From positions 4,490,683-4,554,682 of the forward strand of contig OZ220717.1 of the NCBI GenBank assembly GCA_965116625.1: DNA of 64,000 nucleotides. The letters are read 5' to 3'. Shown here piece after piece: positions 23,548 through 32,560 of the stretch (position 1 is its first letter; the number at the start of each line of letters is the position of its first letter). Made by a program: the position numbers and the translations under genes. The notes under the pieces were generated by a model, which made no database searches, was not told the DNA's origin, and saw only the letters and a program-made list of their open reading frames with translations. This DNA comes from VXNE01 sp965116625. GTDB lineage: Bacteria > Pseudomonadota > Gammaproteobacteria > Pseudomonadales > Azotimanducaceae.

Positions 23548-24549
23548 CTAACGAACCATGAGCGACCGGAAGAACACCCCGTCGCGCCGGGCAGCTTCTT
23601 CCAGGTCCGCGTCGTTGAACAGGTGGTCTTCCCCCGCGTAGGTGTGAAACTCGTACGGGTGCGAACGCAGGTAGAGTTCCTTCGCGAGGCGAGCCGACCA
23701 CGCGTAGGCGGCACCGCGGTCTCCGATCGCGTGGTGGATGATGACGGGGGCCGTGAGATGCTCCAGGTAGTGCAGGGGTTCGCCGCCTTCCCAGGCGAAC
23801 GGTCCGTCCAGGGCCGCCAGGTCCTCATGGAGCCTGTCGATGACCTCTTTCGGGTGTTCGGCGCTGTCCGCCGCCAGTGGGTCCTCGTAACGCGAGTAGT
23901 AGAACGCCTGGTCCCAGATGTCACCGCCCACGCTGGACCACAGCGAGGCGCCCTTGACGACATCGGTCGCCAGCAAGGCCCTGAGCGTGACCTCGCCGCC
24001 CATGGAATGGCCCCACATGAAGACGTTCCGCAGATCGGCGTCCGCGATGTCGCCGAGTGCGGCGACCAGCGCGAGCACGTCCTGCGTGCAGTAGAGCGAC
24101 TCGAGCATGCCCTCGGTGAACTCGAATCCCTCGGAGTCGCTGTGCCCGCGGTAGTCGGGCATGACGACGAGGAATCCCATCGCCGTGAACAGATCCGGAA
24201 TGGCGCGGTAGTAGTCCCCCGGCCGCCAGTCAACGCCGTCCGACGTGATGCCATAGCGCGGAGGATCCGGATGGTGGCCGTGGTTGGCGACCAGCACCGG
24301 GAAGCCCTCCGACGGCTTGTCGATCCGGGGCGTTGCGACGAGCGCGTGGACCTTCAATCCCGCAGAGACGTAGGAGACGAGGTGTGCGTCGAAAGAGCCG
24401 CCACCGTCGACGGGGCGCACGAACTCGAGCTGCGTATCGAAAGGCTTCGCCCGCAGCTCGTCGATGGACAACGGCGGCGGCTTGGCAACAGCGGCCGTTG
24501 CGGCCAGCAAGGCGATGGCGATGGAGCACGCCTGGGGTTTGGTCAGCAT
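23548..24549 (-). CDS. Secreted alpha/beta hydrolase (dienelactone hydrolase/peptidase-like)
   Basis: 333 residues from ATG 24549. A signal peptide (QACSIAIALLAATAAVAKPP) is followed by an alpha/beta-hydrolase fold: NHGHHPDPPRYG (oxyanion region), DYRGHSDSEGFEF, nucleophile elbow GHSMGGE (Ser182), an acid in the GDRGAAY region and the catalytic His in AGEDHLFND. The frame also opens at 24636, directly after the sulfatase stop (TGAATG), but the extra 29 residues look non-native. It probably forms an operon with the sulfatase. The substrate may be an ester or short peptide; periplasmic location is inferred from the signal. Confidence 0.85.
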   Translation of the reverse strand: MLTKPQACSIAIALLAATAAVAKPPPLSIDELRAKPFDTQLEFVRPVDGGGSFDAHLVSYVSAGLKVHALVATPRIDKPSEGFPVLVANHGHHPDPPRYGITSDGVDWRPGDYYRAIPDLFTAMGFLVVMPDYRGHSDSEGFEFTEGMLESLYCTQDVLALVAALGDIADADLRNVFMWGHSMGGEVTLRALLATDVVKGASLWSSVGGDIWDQAFYYSRYEDPLAADSAEHPKEVIDRLHEDLAALDGPFAWEGGEPLHYLEHLTAPVIIHHAIGDRGAAYAWSARLAKELYLRSHPYEFHTYAGEDHLFNDADLEEAARRDGVFFRSLMVR

Positions 24550-24636
24550 GATGGGCCGCCCGTTTCGGTTGAGCCTGACCGCAGGATTGTGCCACGCGGG
24601 TGGAAAACGGCCCCCGGCGATTTCACCTCGCGGCAT

Positions 24637-26115
24637 TCAGTACTCCGGGTACTCCTGGTGAAGGTTGGTCGGGATGCCACCGCCCTGGTACACCTTGAGT
24701 TGCGCCTCGTTCAGGTTCGCCAGCAGGTGATCGAAATACTCCGCCAGGAACTGGTCGCGCACACCCGAAAGGTGCGGTTCGTTCACCAGGTTGCGCAGTT
24801 CGTCCGGGTCGTTCTCCATGTCGTACAGCTCGAGCGGCTTTCGCGTCAGTGAATCGATGGTCATCTTGTACCGCTCGGTGCGCGCCATCGAGTACAGGTT
24901 CACTTCGCTGAAGACCACGCCCTTGCCGCGCTGGGCATCGGGAGAATCCGGACCGGCCCCGATCTTCGGCAGCAGCGAGAGGCCGCGGCCGGCTTCAGCA
25001 TGGGCCGCACCGGCAGCGTCAAGCAGGGTTGCGCAGATGTCGTAGTGGTCCGTCAGGCCGTGCGCCGTCCATGCCCTGGTTCCGCCCGGCGGTCTTGCGA
25101 TGAGCGGAATGTTGAGCGCGCCCTCGTAAAACACTGATTTCTGGCAGAACAGGTGATCGCCGAGCATCTCGCCGTGGTCGGAGGTATAGACGATCCACGT
25201 GTTGTCCATCAGGCCCTTTTTCTCTAGGGCTTGGAGCACCAGCCCGATCGCGTCGTCGTCGAATGCGACCTTGGCGTAATAGTGGCTCGTGAACGTTCGG
25301 CTCTGGGACTCCGTCATGTCCTTGAGTCCCCTTCGCGAGAACATCCTCCCGATCTGCGGCGAGACGGGCTCGGCTGGCGGCTGCATGATCGCGGCGGGCA
25401 TGTCCGGCGGGTCGAACATGTCCCTGTACCTCGATGGCGCGTCGAACGGAGGATGCGGTCCCATCAGGCAGACCTGCAGGTAGAACGGCCTGTCGTCCGC
25501 GTAGCTCCGTATCCACTCCGACGCCGTGTTGGCGATGTACATGTCGATATGCTCGTCCTCGTCGAGGAGGTTGGGCAGGTGTTCCCAGGGCCGGAGGAAT
25601 CCCGTCGCCTGCCCCAGCCGGAAATTGCGCGCGCAGTCCTCGTAGACCTGCAACTTCCCCCTCTCGGCCAGGAAGTCCGTGTAGTAGCACCGGTGGGTCG
25701 CCGAGGGAATGGTGTCCTTGGTCTCGTGGGCGATCTCGTATCCCCAGTCATGCAGTCCCGAGGCGTGGTCGCGCGTGTGGCCGTCGTCGGCCTGGTACAG
25801 CCGGAAATGGGTCTTGCCGATGACTGCGGTGCAGTATCCGGCATCCCGGATGTTCCTGACGTGACTCGGCCCGTGGCGGTCCGCCTCGTTGCGATTGCCC
25901 CAGGCGCCGTGTTCGTTGACGTAGAGGCCGGTAATCAACGAAGCCCGCGCCGGCATGCACAACGGCGAATTCGTGTTGCAGTTCCTGAAGACCACGCCTT
26001 CGGTCGCGAGCGCATCCAGGTTCGGTGTTCGAACCGACGGATTCCCGACACAGCCAAGCGCATCGCCCCGGTGCTGGTCGGAGAAGATCAACAGGATGTT
26101 GGGTTGGTCTGGCAT
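24637..26115 (-). CDS. Type I sulfatase (formylglycine-dependent)
   Basis: 492 residues, alkaline-phosphatase/sulfatase superfamily. Metal-binding FSDQHRGDALG (Asp13), the sulfatase signature SPLCMPARASLITGLYVNEH with Cys53 in CxPxR (needs conversion to formylglycine), and the second metal site YTSDHGEMLGDHLF are all present. There is no signal peptide, so it is probably cytoplasmic, as in choline-sulfatase-like and phosphonate-monoester-hydrolase-like branches. It is followed without a gap by an exported alpha/beta hydrolase. It removes sulfate from an organic sulfate ester; the TPR-sulfotransferase and HpsN-like genes nearby also point to organosulfur chemistry, which is association only. 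Confidence 0.9.
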   Translation of the reverse strand: MPDQPNILLIFSDQHRGDALGCVGNPSVRTPNLDALATEGVVFRNCNTNSPLCMPARASLITGLYVNEHGAWGNRNEADRHGPSHVRNIRDAGYCTAVIGKTHFRLYQADDGHTRDHASGLHDWGYEIAHETKDTIPSATHRCYYTDFLAERGKLQVYEDCARNFRLGQATGFLRPWEHLPNLLDEDEHIDMYIANTASEWIRSYADDRPFYLQVCLMGPHPPFDAPSRYRDMFDPPDMPAAIMQPPAEPVSPQIGRMFSRRGLKDMTESQSRTFTSHYYAKVAFDDDAIGLVLQALEKKGLMDNTWIVYTSDHGEMLGDHLFCQKSVFYEGALNIPLIARPPGGTRAWTAHGLTDHYDICATLLDAAGAAHAEAGRGLSLLPKIGAGPDSPDAQRGKGVVFSEVNLYSMARTERYKMTIDSLTRKPLELYDMENDPDELRNLVNEPHLSGVRDQFLAEYFDHLLANLNEAQLKVYQGGGIPTNLHQEYPEY

Positions 26116-26296
26116 GGGACGACTCGACTTTGGAAGCGGTGTGTTGCTGCCCTTTCGGCTTGGTGAACTGGCGACGGTGCCCGCAATCAGCGGCGCTTGA
26201 GGATCGTATCGGACCCGGGTGCAGCCCCCAGCCCACTGAGCTGGCCTCCACTCGACCGGAATTTGCCGCTATCGGACGCCGTGCCGTGTCCCAACT

Positions 26297-26743
26297 TCAG
26301 TCTCCGGATGTCCCGGCCGCGCCTGGCAGCCGGCTTCGCAACTCGGCAACCTCACCGACACTGACGTTGAGATGAAGTCGAAACGCACGCGTGTCGTCGG
26401 TGATGGTGGCTGACGCAGGGTCGTCGCCCTGGAAGGACAGGCCAGGCTCCGCCTGCACGACCCAGCGTTCGTCCACGCCCCTCGTGAGATACATCGACCG
26501 CAACGTGTAGACGTCATCGTGGCGGGTTACCGACAACACGACGCGATGTCCCTCACCAGACGGTGACTCCAGCAATGCCTCGGACATCCGACCCAACCCG
26601 ACCAGCAGCCGCGGCGTGAAGACGCGCTCGCCGCTGCGTTCGACTTCGAGGTCGACCAGCGCAGCGTCCGGCGCGCCGGGTTTCGCAGCAAGTGGCAGCG
26701 CGGCGAGCAATGTGAGGATGGCGGCGACGATACGGGCGTTCAT
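26297..26743 (-). CDS. Secreted hypothetical protein
   Basis: 148 residues with a clear signal peptide (MNARIVAAILTLLAALPLAA). The mature part is about 125 residues and rich in beta strands (ALVDLEVERSGERVFTPRLL, EGHRVVLSVTRHDDVYTLRS, AFRLHLNVSVGEVAELRSRL). I recognise no family. It lies alone between the sulfatase and a divergent decarboxylase. Periplasmic or extracellular location is likely. Confidence 0.65.
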   Translation of the reverse strand: MNARIVAAILTLLAALPLAAKPGAPDAALVDLEVERSGERVFTPRLLVGLGRMSEALLESPSGEGHRVVLSVTRHDDVYTLRSMYLTRGVDERWVVQAEPGLSFQGDDPASATITDDTRAFRLHLNVSVGEVAELRSRLPGAAGTSGD

Positions 26744-26929
26744 TTCGAATGAACCAGGTGACTGGCGGGAACCGCAATCCTACCGGTTTCCATGCGATGG
26801 GGGTGTGGTCCTCCTGACACAGGCATTCGGCACATACGGAAAGCGGACCCAGGTGGTGATATCCCGGTGCAGGTCACGGTACTCTTTCGAGGAGGCATCG
26901 AGACGCGTACAGCGTCGAAGGAGGATGGG

Positions 26930-28360
26930 GTGCAGGGTGACGACGGTAGTGGCTTGCGCATGACACCGGAGGCGATGCGGCGGCTGGCCGGCAAGGCGAC
27001 AGAAGCACTCATCGACCGAATCGATAGCCTGAGCGACGAGAGACCCTGGGACGGGGATTTCCGCGAAGTCCTGGAGGGCCAGTTGGGCACCGCGCCTCCC
27101 GAACGCGGCCGGCCCGCGGAGGAGGTCCTGGAGCAGGCCCTGCGCGATGTCCTCCCGTACGCGGTGCGGCTCGATCATCCCCGGTGCTTCGGATTCGTTC
27201 CCTCGGCACCGACCTGGCCCGGCGTGGTGGCGGATTACCTTGCCGCCGGCTTCAACATCAACTCGTGCACGTGGCTCGTGGCGAGCGGGACCAGCCAACT
27301 CGAACTCGTCGTGGTGGACTGGATACGCGACTGGATCGGGTATCCGGAAACCGGCGGGGGGCTGCTCACCAGCGGCGGTTCGGCGGCGAGCGTCGAAGCG
27401 CTGGTGGCGGCGCGGGACGCGGCGGGGCATCCGGCCCGGCCCGCCGTCTATATGAGCGACCAGAGTCACAGCGCCCTGAAACGGGCGGCTTTCGTCGCCG
27501 GAGTCCGCCGCGAACACATCCGGCTGGTGCCCTCCGACGACGATTTCCGAATGGACATGGCGGCGTTGCGGCAGTGCGTGGCCGACGACCGCGCCAAGGG
27601 ACTGCAACCCATCGCCGTGTGCGCGAATGCGGGCACCACCGGCACGGGCGCCATCGACCCGTTAGAGCCGACGTCGGATTTCTGCGAACGCGAAGGCGTC
27701 TGGCTGCACGTGGATGCCGCCTACGGCGGATTCGCCCTGGTGACGGAGGGCGGCAAGGAACTGCTGGAGGGCATCGAGAGGGCGGATTCGGTAGGCATAG
27801 ACGCGCACAAGTGGCTCTTCCAGCCCTACGAGGCGGGCGCGCTCATGGTGAAGGACGTGAAACACCTCGAAAACGCATTCGGGATTGGCAATGATGTCCT
27901 GCAGGACACCGTGTGGGGCGCGAACCACCCGAACTTCGCGGACCGGGGGCTGCAACTCAGCCGGACGGCGCGCGCCCTGAAGATCTGGATGTCCGTGCAG
28001 ACCTTCGGGATGGACGCGTTTCGCGCGGCGGTGCAGAAAGGCCTGGACCTCGCGCGCCGTGCCGAGGCCTACGTCGAGGCCAGCACGGTCCTGGAGCTGA
28101 TGACGCCGGTATCGCTGGGCGTCGTGTGCTTCCGCGTGAACCCGGGCGACGCGCGCGACGAGCACATGCTGGAGGAGGTCAATCGGAACGTATTGGCACG
28201 CGTGTTCTGGGACGAACTGTCGTTCTTCTCGTCGACTTCGTTGAAGGGGGTGTTCTCGCTACGCATATGTATCGTGAATCACACGACGACGTGGGAAGAC
28301 GTGCGCATGACGCTCGAGCTGGTGGAGCGGCTCGGAGGGGAAGCGTTGGCGGACATGTGA
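26930..28360 (+). CDS. PLP-dependent group II decarboxylase (aromatic-L-amino-acid decarboxylase-like)
   Basis: 476 residues from GTG 26930, which follows a perfect AAGGAGG (26918-26924) at 5 nt. The frame continues upstream, but without protein-like sequence. The fold-type I decarboxylase set is clear: GLLTSGGSAASVEALVAARD, SHSALKRAAFVAGV, ANAGTTGTGAIDPLEP, the PLP-ring Asp in WLHVDAAYGGF and the Schiff-base Lys in SVGIDAHKWLFQPYEAG. Members convert L-DOPA/Trp/Tyr/Phe, glutamate or diaminobutyrate to amines; the substrate is not deducible here. It is monocistronic. Confidence 0.9.
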   Translation: MQGDDGSGLRMTPEAMRRLAGKATEALIDRIDSLSDERPWDGDFREVLEGQLGTAPPERGRPAEEVLEQALRDVLPYAVRLDHPRCFGFVPSAPTWPGVVADYLAAGFNINSCTWLVASGTSQLELVVVDWIRDWIGYPETGGGLLTSGGSAASVEALVAARDAAGHPARPAVYMSDQSHSALKRAAFVAGVRREHIRLVPSDDDFRMDMAALRQCVADDRAKGLQPIAVCANAGTTGTGAIDPLEPTSDFCEREGVWLHVDAAYGGFALVTEGGKELLEGIERADSVGIDAHKWLFQPYEAGALMVKDVKHLENAFGIGNDVLQDTVWGANHPNFADRGLQLSRTARALKIWMSVQTFGMDAFRAAVQKGLDLARRAEAYVEASTVLELMTPVSLGVVCFRVNPGDARDEHMLEEVNRNVLARVFWDELSFFSSTSLKGVFSLRICIVNHTTTWEDVRMTLELVERLGGEALADM

Positions 28361-28525
28361 GGCAGCCGGGAACGAGGGGCGCCGAAGCCCGGCTTCACGG
28401 TTCATAGGAAAACCTCGACGACCCGCCTGGCCGTCCCGATCATGGTTGTCGTCGTGGAAGACGGTTGCCGGCGCAGTCGGGGTGCTCGTCGGCATCGTTG
28501 CGGGTAGCGGCGCGACCATCCCCAC

Positions 28526-29473
28526 TCACTGCAGGCTGGTCGCCAGTTCCCGGGCTTCGGCTCGCATCAGCTCCGCCTGCCTCTCGATCCAGCGACTGAC
28601 GTTCGCGTGCGGCAACAGGCCCAGCCGGTCCGCCCGATAGTCCAGTTCGCTCAGCACGCCCTCGTAGGGGCCGAATCCCTGGACTCGGTATGGCACCACG
28701 ATCGCCGTCACTCCCTCGGCATTCGCTTGCCCAATGTACTGCTGGATCTCCCGCTCCGCCGCCGGCCTCTTGTCCGGCCAGTCTTCCCGCAGGGTGAAGA
28801 CCCGGATGTCACTCAAACCCAGTTGTTCACGGGCATTCCTGGTTCTCTGCGTGATCTTTTCGATCCAGCGCTGGTTCTCTGCGTCGTCCCCAGGTCCATG
28901 CGCGATTACGGCGACAACTTCGTTTGCCGGATCGGAACTGAGCGCTCGGATGCGTGTAGTCAGCACTTCGTCCATTTCAGCGGCATCCGCCAATCCCTCG
29001 ACGCTGACGTGAAACGCGAGTTCCGTATCCACTTTCCAGAACCCCATGGGCATGGCGTGCGACTCATGCGACCGATCCCGATCCCCCCAGGACGGGGCGC
29101 CATCCTGAAGGCCTAGAATCTGCAGGGTCCGGTCATACCAGCTTTCACCGGAGACAAACACACGCACCACGCCGACCTGCCGGACGCCTTGGGATTCGAG
29201 CCTTCGAACGGCCGCTTCCATGGACCCCGCATCCGCCATGCCGAACGCGACTTCCACCGGAAAACTCGCCTTCAGGGGCTCTACCGCCTCAACCAGGTGT
29301 GCGTTCCATTCATCGCTGCCCCCATGCGCCATGACCATCACGCCAAAACTGAAGTCATCTCCTGGGCTCGGGCGTTCCAGTACAGCGGTCGACTCACACG
29401 AAGAAAGCGCCAGCGCAATCGTGCCGACTGAAATCAACCGAGCGAACCCAGTCGCCCATTCATGCGTTCTCAT
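28526..29473 (-). CDS. CbiX/sirohydrochlorin-chelatase-like lipoprotein
   Basis: 315 residues. A lipoprotein signal ends in ALSSC (Cys26). The mature protein has two CbiX-like alpha/beta halves: VMVMAHGGSDEWNAHLVEAV and VRQVGVVRVFVSG in the first; VVAVIAHGPGDDAENQRWIE and AIVVPYRVQGFGPYEG in the second. CbiX/CbiK chelatases insert Co or Ni into tetrapyrroles using His residues, here in AHGG and AHGP. A membrane-anchored, exported form is unusual and resembles periplasmic CbiK metal or haem binders. The gene follows the TonB receptor by 28 bp, so both form an operon under a Zur-like palindrome. The likely role is to bind a metal or metal-tetrapyrrole in the periplasm. Confidence 0.75.
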   Translation of the reverse strand: MRTHEWATGFARLISVGTIALALSSCESTAVLERPSPGDDFSFGVMVMAHGGSDEWNAHLVEAVEPLKASFPVEVAFGMADAGSMEAAVRRLESQGVRQVGVVRVFVSGESWYDRTLQILGLQDGAPSWGDRDRSHESHAMPMGFWKVDTELAFHVSVEGLADAAEMDEVLTTRIRALSSDPANEVVAVIAHGPGDDAENQRWIEKITQRTRNAREQLGLSDIRVFTLREDWPDKRPAAEREIQQYIGQANAEGVTAIVVPYRVQGFGPYEGVLSELDYRADRLGLLPHANVSRWIERQAELMRAEARELATSLQ

Positions 29474-29501
29474 GGTGTATCCCTCCTCCAGCTCACAGGC
29501 G

Positions 29502-31712
29502 CTATATGTCGATCTGCAAGTCGATTCGGAAGTTCATTCCGGGCTGCTGCGCGTTCTCGATTGCAGTTGTCGAGTCAGCGTTCAGGCTGCTGATGTTGAT
29601 CCATCGGGCGTAGCGCTCATCGAAGACATTGAACGCGCCGAACCGCAGGCGGACGGATTCCGAGAAGTCGTAGTTCCCGACCAGGTCGATCACGCTGTAG
29701 CTGTCGGCAGTCACTCTTTCGGACGTCGAAACCCGGTCCTTCTTGCCGACGGCCGTAAACAGCAGTTCGCCACCCCAGCGTCCCGACGGCGCGTCGAATC
29801 TCAGACCGGCCACCAGTGTGAGAGGATCCACCGAGTCAAGCGGTGTCGATGCGCTGAGGTTGTCGCCACGGGCACAGGCAAGCGCGGTGCGCGCCTGCCA
29901 TTGCTCGCTGAGCAAGAGACGCGCGTTGAACTCCGCGCCACGAATCCTCACTTCACCGACGTTTCGATTCTGGAACAGGCTGATCGAACCCCGCATGCCG
30001 GCAAACGCGCTCTCGATGAAATTCGTGTAGCGATTCCGATAAACGGCGACACTGACGAACGCGCCAGGGAAGCTTGCCCGCAATCCGAATTCCAGGCCCC
30101 TGCTGTTCTCGGCGAGGAGCTCCGGATTGGGCACTGTTGCGTATCGATACCCCAGGTTTACGAACGACTGGTTCGCTTCAGCAAAGTTGGGGGGCCGATA
30201 GCCCTCGGCGTATTGGCCGAACATGGACCAGTCCGTGTTGATGTCGTACAGGACGCCCAGGCTCAGGGAAACCGCAGCTTCATCGATCGACTCGACCGGA
30301 AAACCGTAACCGCTCACCTGGCCGGTGCCATCCAGCGACGGGTCCGGGATGGCTTCCATGCGGTAGCGGTCGTAACGCGCTCCGGGAACCAGGGTGAGTC
30401 CACTGTCCCGGAACACCATTTCATCCTGGAGGTATATCCCGGAGCGTGATGTCGAGGTATCGGGAATGGTCTTGTTCGGAAACACTTCCGGTGGCGCGAA
30501 CGGGTATGCCGAGATCCTGCAGGTGGTCCGACCGCTGGCCAGATCCTCGTCGCAGCGATTGCGGGGCCGCTGCGTGTCGGTTTCCTCGAGACTGGCGCCG
30601 TATGCAAGGGAATGCGTCAGCGCGCCTGTCGCGACTGTCTTGCGAAGGTTCAGATTCAGTGCCGAGGTCTGCTGGTCGAAGTCAAAGGTGGATTCCCTGC
30701 GCGCGCTGGTGCCGCGATACGTGCGGGGGTCGCGTGGATTGAGAAACGAATAGCTCGTGCGTGTCTGCGCGGTGTATTGGCTCGCATCGGTATCCTGCTG
30801 GTTCAGATCGAGTTCCACTTCGTCGAATAGCCTGAGCCCCGCCCGCCACTCGTAGCGCATGCCGACGCGAAGCCGCTCGGTGTCGTCCAGGCCCCGGGAG
30901 TCCGATACCGACCGGCCGATCTCGGAGTCGAGTCGGGTTTCGATCTCCTCCGCGAAGCTGTCCATGCTGAAGCCAAGTTGCTGGCCGGGAGCGATGTCGA
31001 AGTGCATCTGCAGCATCAGGCTGTCGGATCTGCCGTCCTGCGGATTCAGACTGCCGGGGCCATTCACTGCCTGCTCGGCGAACTGTCTCTGGGTGTACCG
31101 GGCCAGCAGGCCCACATCGCCGAACCGGGACGCCGCCGTGAATCCGCCTCGGTACTGCGCATCCGCATCGGCAGCGGACGCGCGAAAGCTGAGAGCCGCC
31201 CGACCCTCATCCAGGTAGTCGCCGGGCTTCCGGCTGGTCAGGATGACCGCCCCGCCTATGGCGTCGGCGCCGTACAGGGCCGAAGCGGGCCCGCGAATCA
31301 ACTCGACGGTCTTGATGTTGTCGATGTCTACGCTGTCCCGGCCGTAGGAAGCCGGACCGGCGTGATAGATGTCGTTGCTGCGGATGCCGTCGAGAACCGT
31401 CAGCACGCGGTTGCCGCCGATACCGCGAATACTGAACCCCTCGTGACCACCCCGCCTGGCGGTGCTGATCGAAACACCGGGTTGGAAGCGAACCAGGTCG
31501 TCGAGGTCCTGAGCGACCTCCCTCTCCATGTCCCTGGCGGTAATCACGGAGACGGTTCCCGCAATGTCCTCGATGGTGCGCGGAAGTCGCGTAGCGTGGA
31601 CAATCAACTCTTCGATCAGGTCGTCGCTTTCCTGGCCCGATGGAGCGGGCGCCTGCCCCGCAGCGGGCACCGCCAATGCGATCCCAGAGATTGCAACCAG
31701 CAGGAATCTCAA
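29502..31712 (-). CDS. TonB-dependent receptor, probable metal/haem type, under Zur-like control
   Basis: 736 residues, TTG start giving the signal peptide RFLLVAISGIALAVPAAGQA. TonB-box region LIEELIVHATRLPRTIEDI; plug domain with LVRFQPGVSISTARRGG, SIRGIGGNRVLTVLDG and VELIRGPASALYGADAIGG; barrel ending in NFRIDLQIDI. The layout resembles the haemoglobin/haem receptor group (TonB-hemoglobin/HmuR-like). The two nearby loci (CbiX-like lipoprotein downstream; DUF3299/ABC/DUF2796 zinc locus upstream) and the palindrome at 31830-31862 favour zinc or a zinc chelate as ligand. The first ATG upstream is not in frame, so TTG is the best start. Confidence 0.88.
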   Translation of the reverse strand: MRFLLVAISGIALAVPAAGQAPAPSGQESDDLIEELIVHATRLPRTIEDIAGTVSVITARDMEREVAQDLDDLVRFQPGVSISTARRGGHEGFSIRGIGGNRVLTVLDGIRSNDIYHAGPASYGRDSVDIDNIKTVELIRGPASALYGADAIGGAVILTSRKPGDYLDEGRAALSFRASAADADAQYRGGFTAASRFGDVGLLARYTQRQFAEQAVNGPGSLNPQDGRSDSLMLQMHFDIAPGQQLGFSMDSFAEEIETRLDSEIGRSVSDSRGLDDTERLRVGMRYEWRAGLRLFDEVELDLNQQDTDASQYTAQTRTSYSFLNPRDPRTYRGTSARRESTFDFDQQTSALNLNLRKTVATGALTHSLAYGASLEETDTQRPRNRCDEDLASGRTTCRISAYPFAPPEVFPNKTIPDTSTSRSGIYLQDEMVFRDSGLTLVPGARYDRYRMEAIPDPSLDGTGQVSGYGFPVESIDEAAVSLSLGVLYDINTDWSMFGQYAEGYRPPNFAEANQSFVNLGYRYATVPNPELLAENSRGLEFGLRASFPGAFVSVAVYRNRYTNFIESAFAGMRGSISLFQNRNVGEVRIRGAEFNARLLLSEQWQARTALACARGDNLSASTPLDSVDPLTLVAGLRFDAPSGRWGGELLFTAVGKKDRVSTSERVTADSYSVIDLVGNYDFSESVRLRFGAFNVFDERYARWINISSLNADSTTAIENAQQPGMNFRIDLQIDI

Positions 31713-31829
31713 GACTGCCGACCCCTTGCCGGATTGCGGTTGCCTCGACGCCAGTTGCCATTCATGACCTGCTCCCCCGGTTGGTAGGCTTTTTCAGTTG
31801 ACCGGAAGCATAGGGAAGTAGTTCCTGCA

Positions 31830-31862
31830 TGTAAATACAAATGATATAGATTCGTATTTACA
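31830..31862 (-). promoter_or_regulatory. Zur-like palindrome upstream of the TonB receptor
   Basis: TGTAAATAC (31830-31838) and GTATTTACA (31854-31862) are perfect 9-bp arms around a 15-nt AT-rich core. The core AAATGATATAG matches nine of ten bases of the gammaproteobacterial Zur half-site AAATGTTATA, while the other half is poor. It lies about 120 bp before the receptor start in a GC-rich background. Zur control is inference, strengthened by the zinc-type genes next to it. Confidence 0.6.
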
Positions 31863-32006
31863 ATACGCGGAGAGGAGAGATGTCGGCCATTGACGACTTC
31901 GATAGCCAGGAGGCCGCGCCGTAGAGCGACGGGTCAGTTCGTAGGGGCAGGAGTACCGGCCGCTACCGGCGGCCGGGGCAACCAATCAGGAACGGATCAA
32001 CTCGCC

Positions 32007-32492
32007 TCAGTACTGGTATGCCTCAATCCCCTCCCCTTCCATCGAATACCCCGCTTCCGCAATCTCGGAGGCATAGGGTTCAAGCCCGAGCTTGCCGATG
32101 ACCCAGACGGGGTCCCAGATGCTGTTGATCTCGACCGGTTTCTCGAACTTCACGTAGACGATCTGGTTCGGCGGCGGCGGGGGCACATGGATACAGGCAC
32201 CGAAGTAGGGAACGAGCAGGGAACTCGTGACCTTCCCCTCGACGAGGTCGAGGGGAACCATGAAACCGGGAATCTTGACCTTCTGGCCATTGAGTTCCGG
32301 CACGACCCCGGTGGGGACTTGGAAGCTGTCAAAGGAGGGAATGGCGGAGTGATCGAGCCATTGGGATGCCGGGGGTTCCTGGTCGGGGGGCAGAAGGTCC
32401 TCCCATTCCAGTTCCCGTACCTCACTGCCCTCGCCGGCGAACGCGGTCAGGGCGCAGGCAGCGAGAATGAACCAGAGAAAGTGCCGTGCCAA
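32007..32492 (-). CDS. DUF3299 protein of a zinc-type ABC locus
   Basis: 161 residues from TTG 32492. The SD-like AAGGAGG (plus-strand 32498-32504) sits 5 nt before this codon, which favours it over ATG 32516; the signal peptide FLWFILAACALTAFAGEG follows at once. The DUF3299 core is visible: VKIPGFMVPLDLVEGKVTSS, LLVPYFGACIHVPPPPPNQ. DUF3299 proteins are exported and often encoded beside MacB/LolE-like ABC transporters and DUF2796 proteins, as in the zinc-repressed PA4063-PA4066 locus of Pseudomonas aeruginosa. The exact biochemical role is unknown; Cys in GACIHVPP may bind metal. Confidence 0.85.
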   Translation of the reverse strand: MARHFLWFILAACALTAFAGEGSEVRELEWEDLLPPDQEPPASQWLDHSAIPSFDSFQVPTGVVPELNGQKVKIPGFMVPLDLVEGKVTSSLLVPYFGACIHVPPPPPNQIVYVKFEKPVEINSIWDPVWVIGKLGLEPYASEIAEAGYSMEGEGIEAYQY

Positions 32493-32560
32493 AGAAACCT
32501 CCTTGTCCGGCGGCATTGTGTCCTGTACGCGGCGTCGCGGCAATCCCGTCGTCGGACTCC

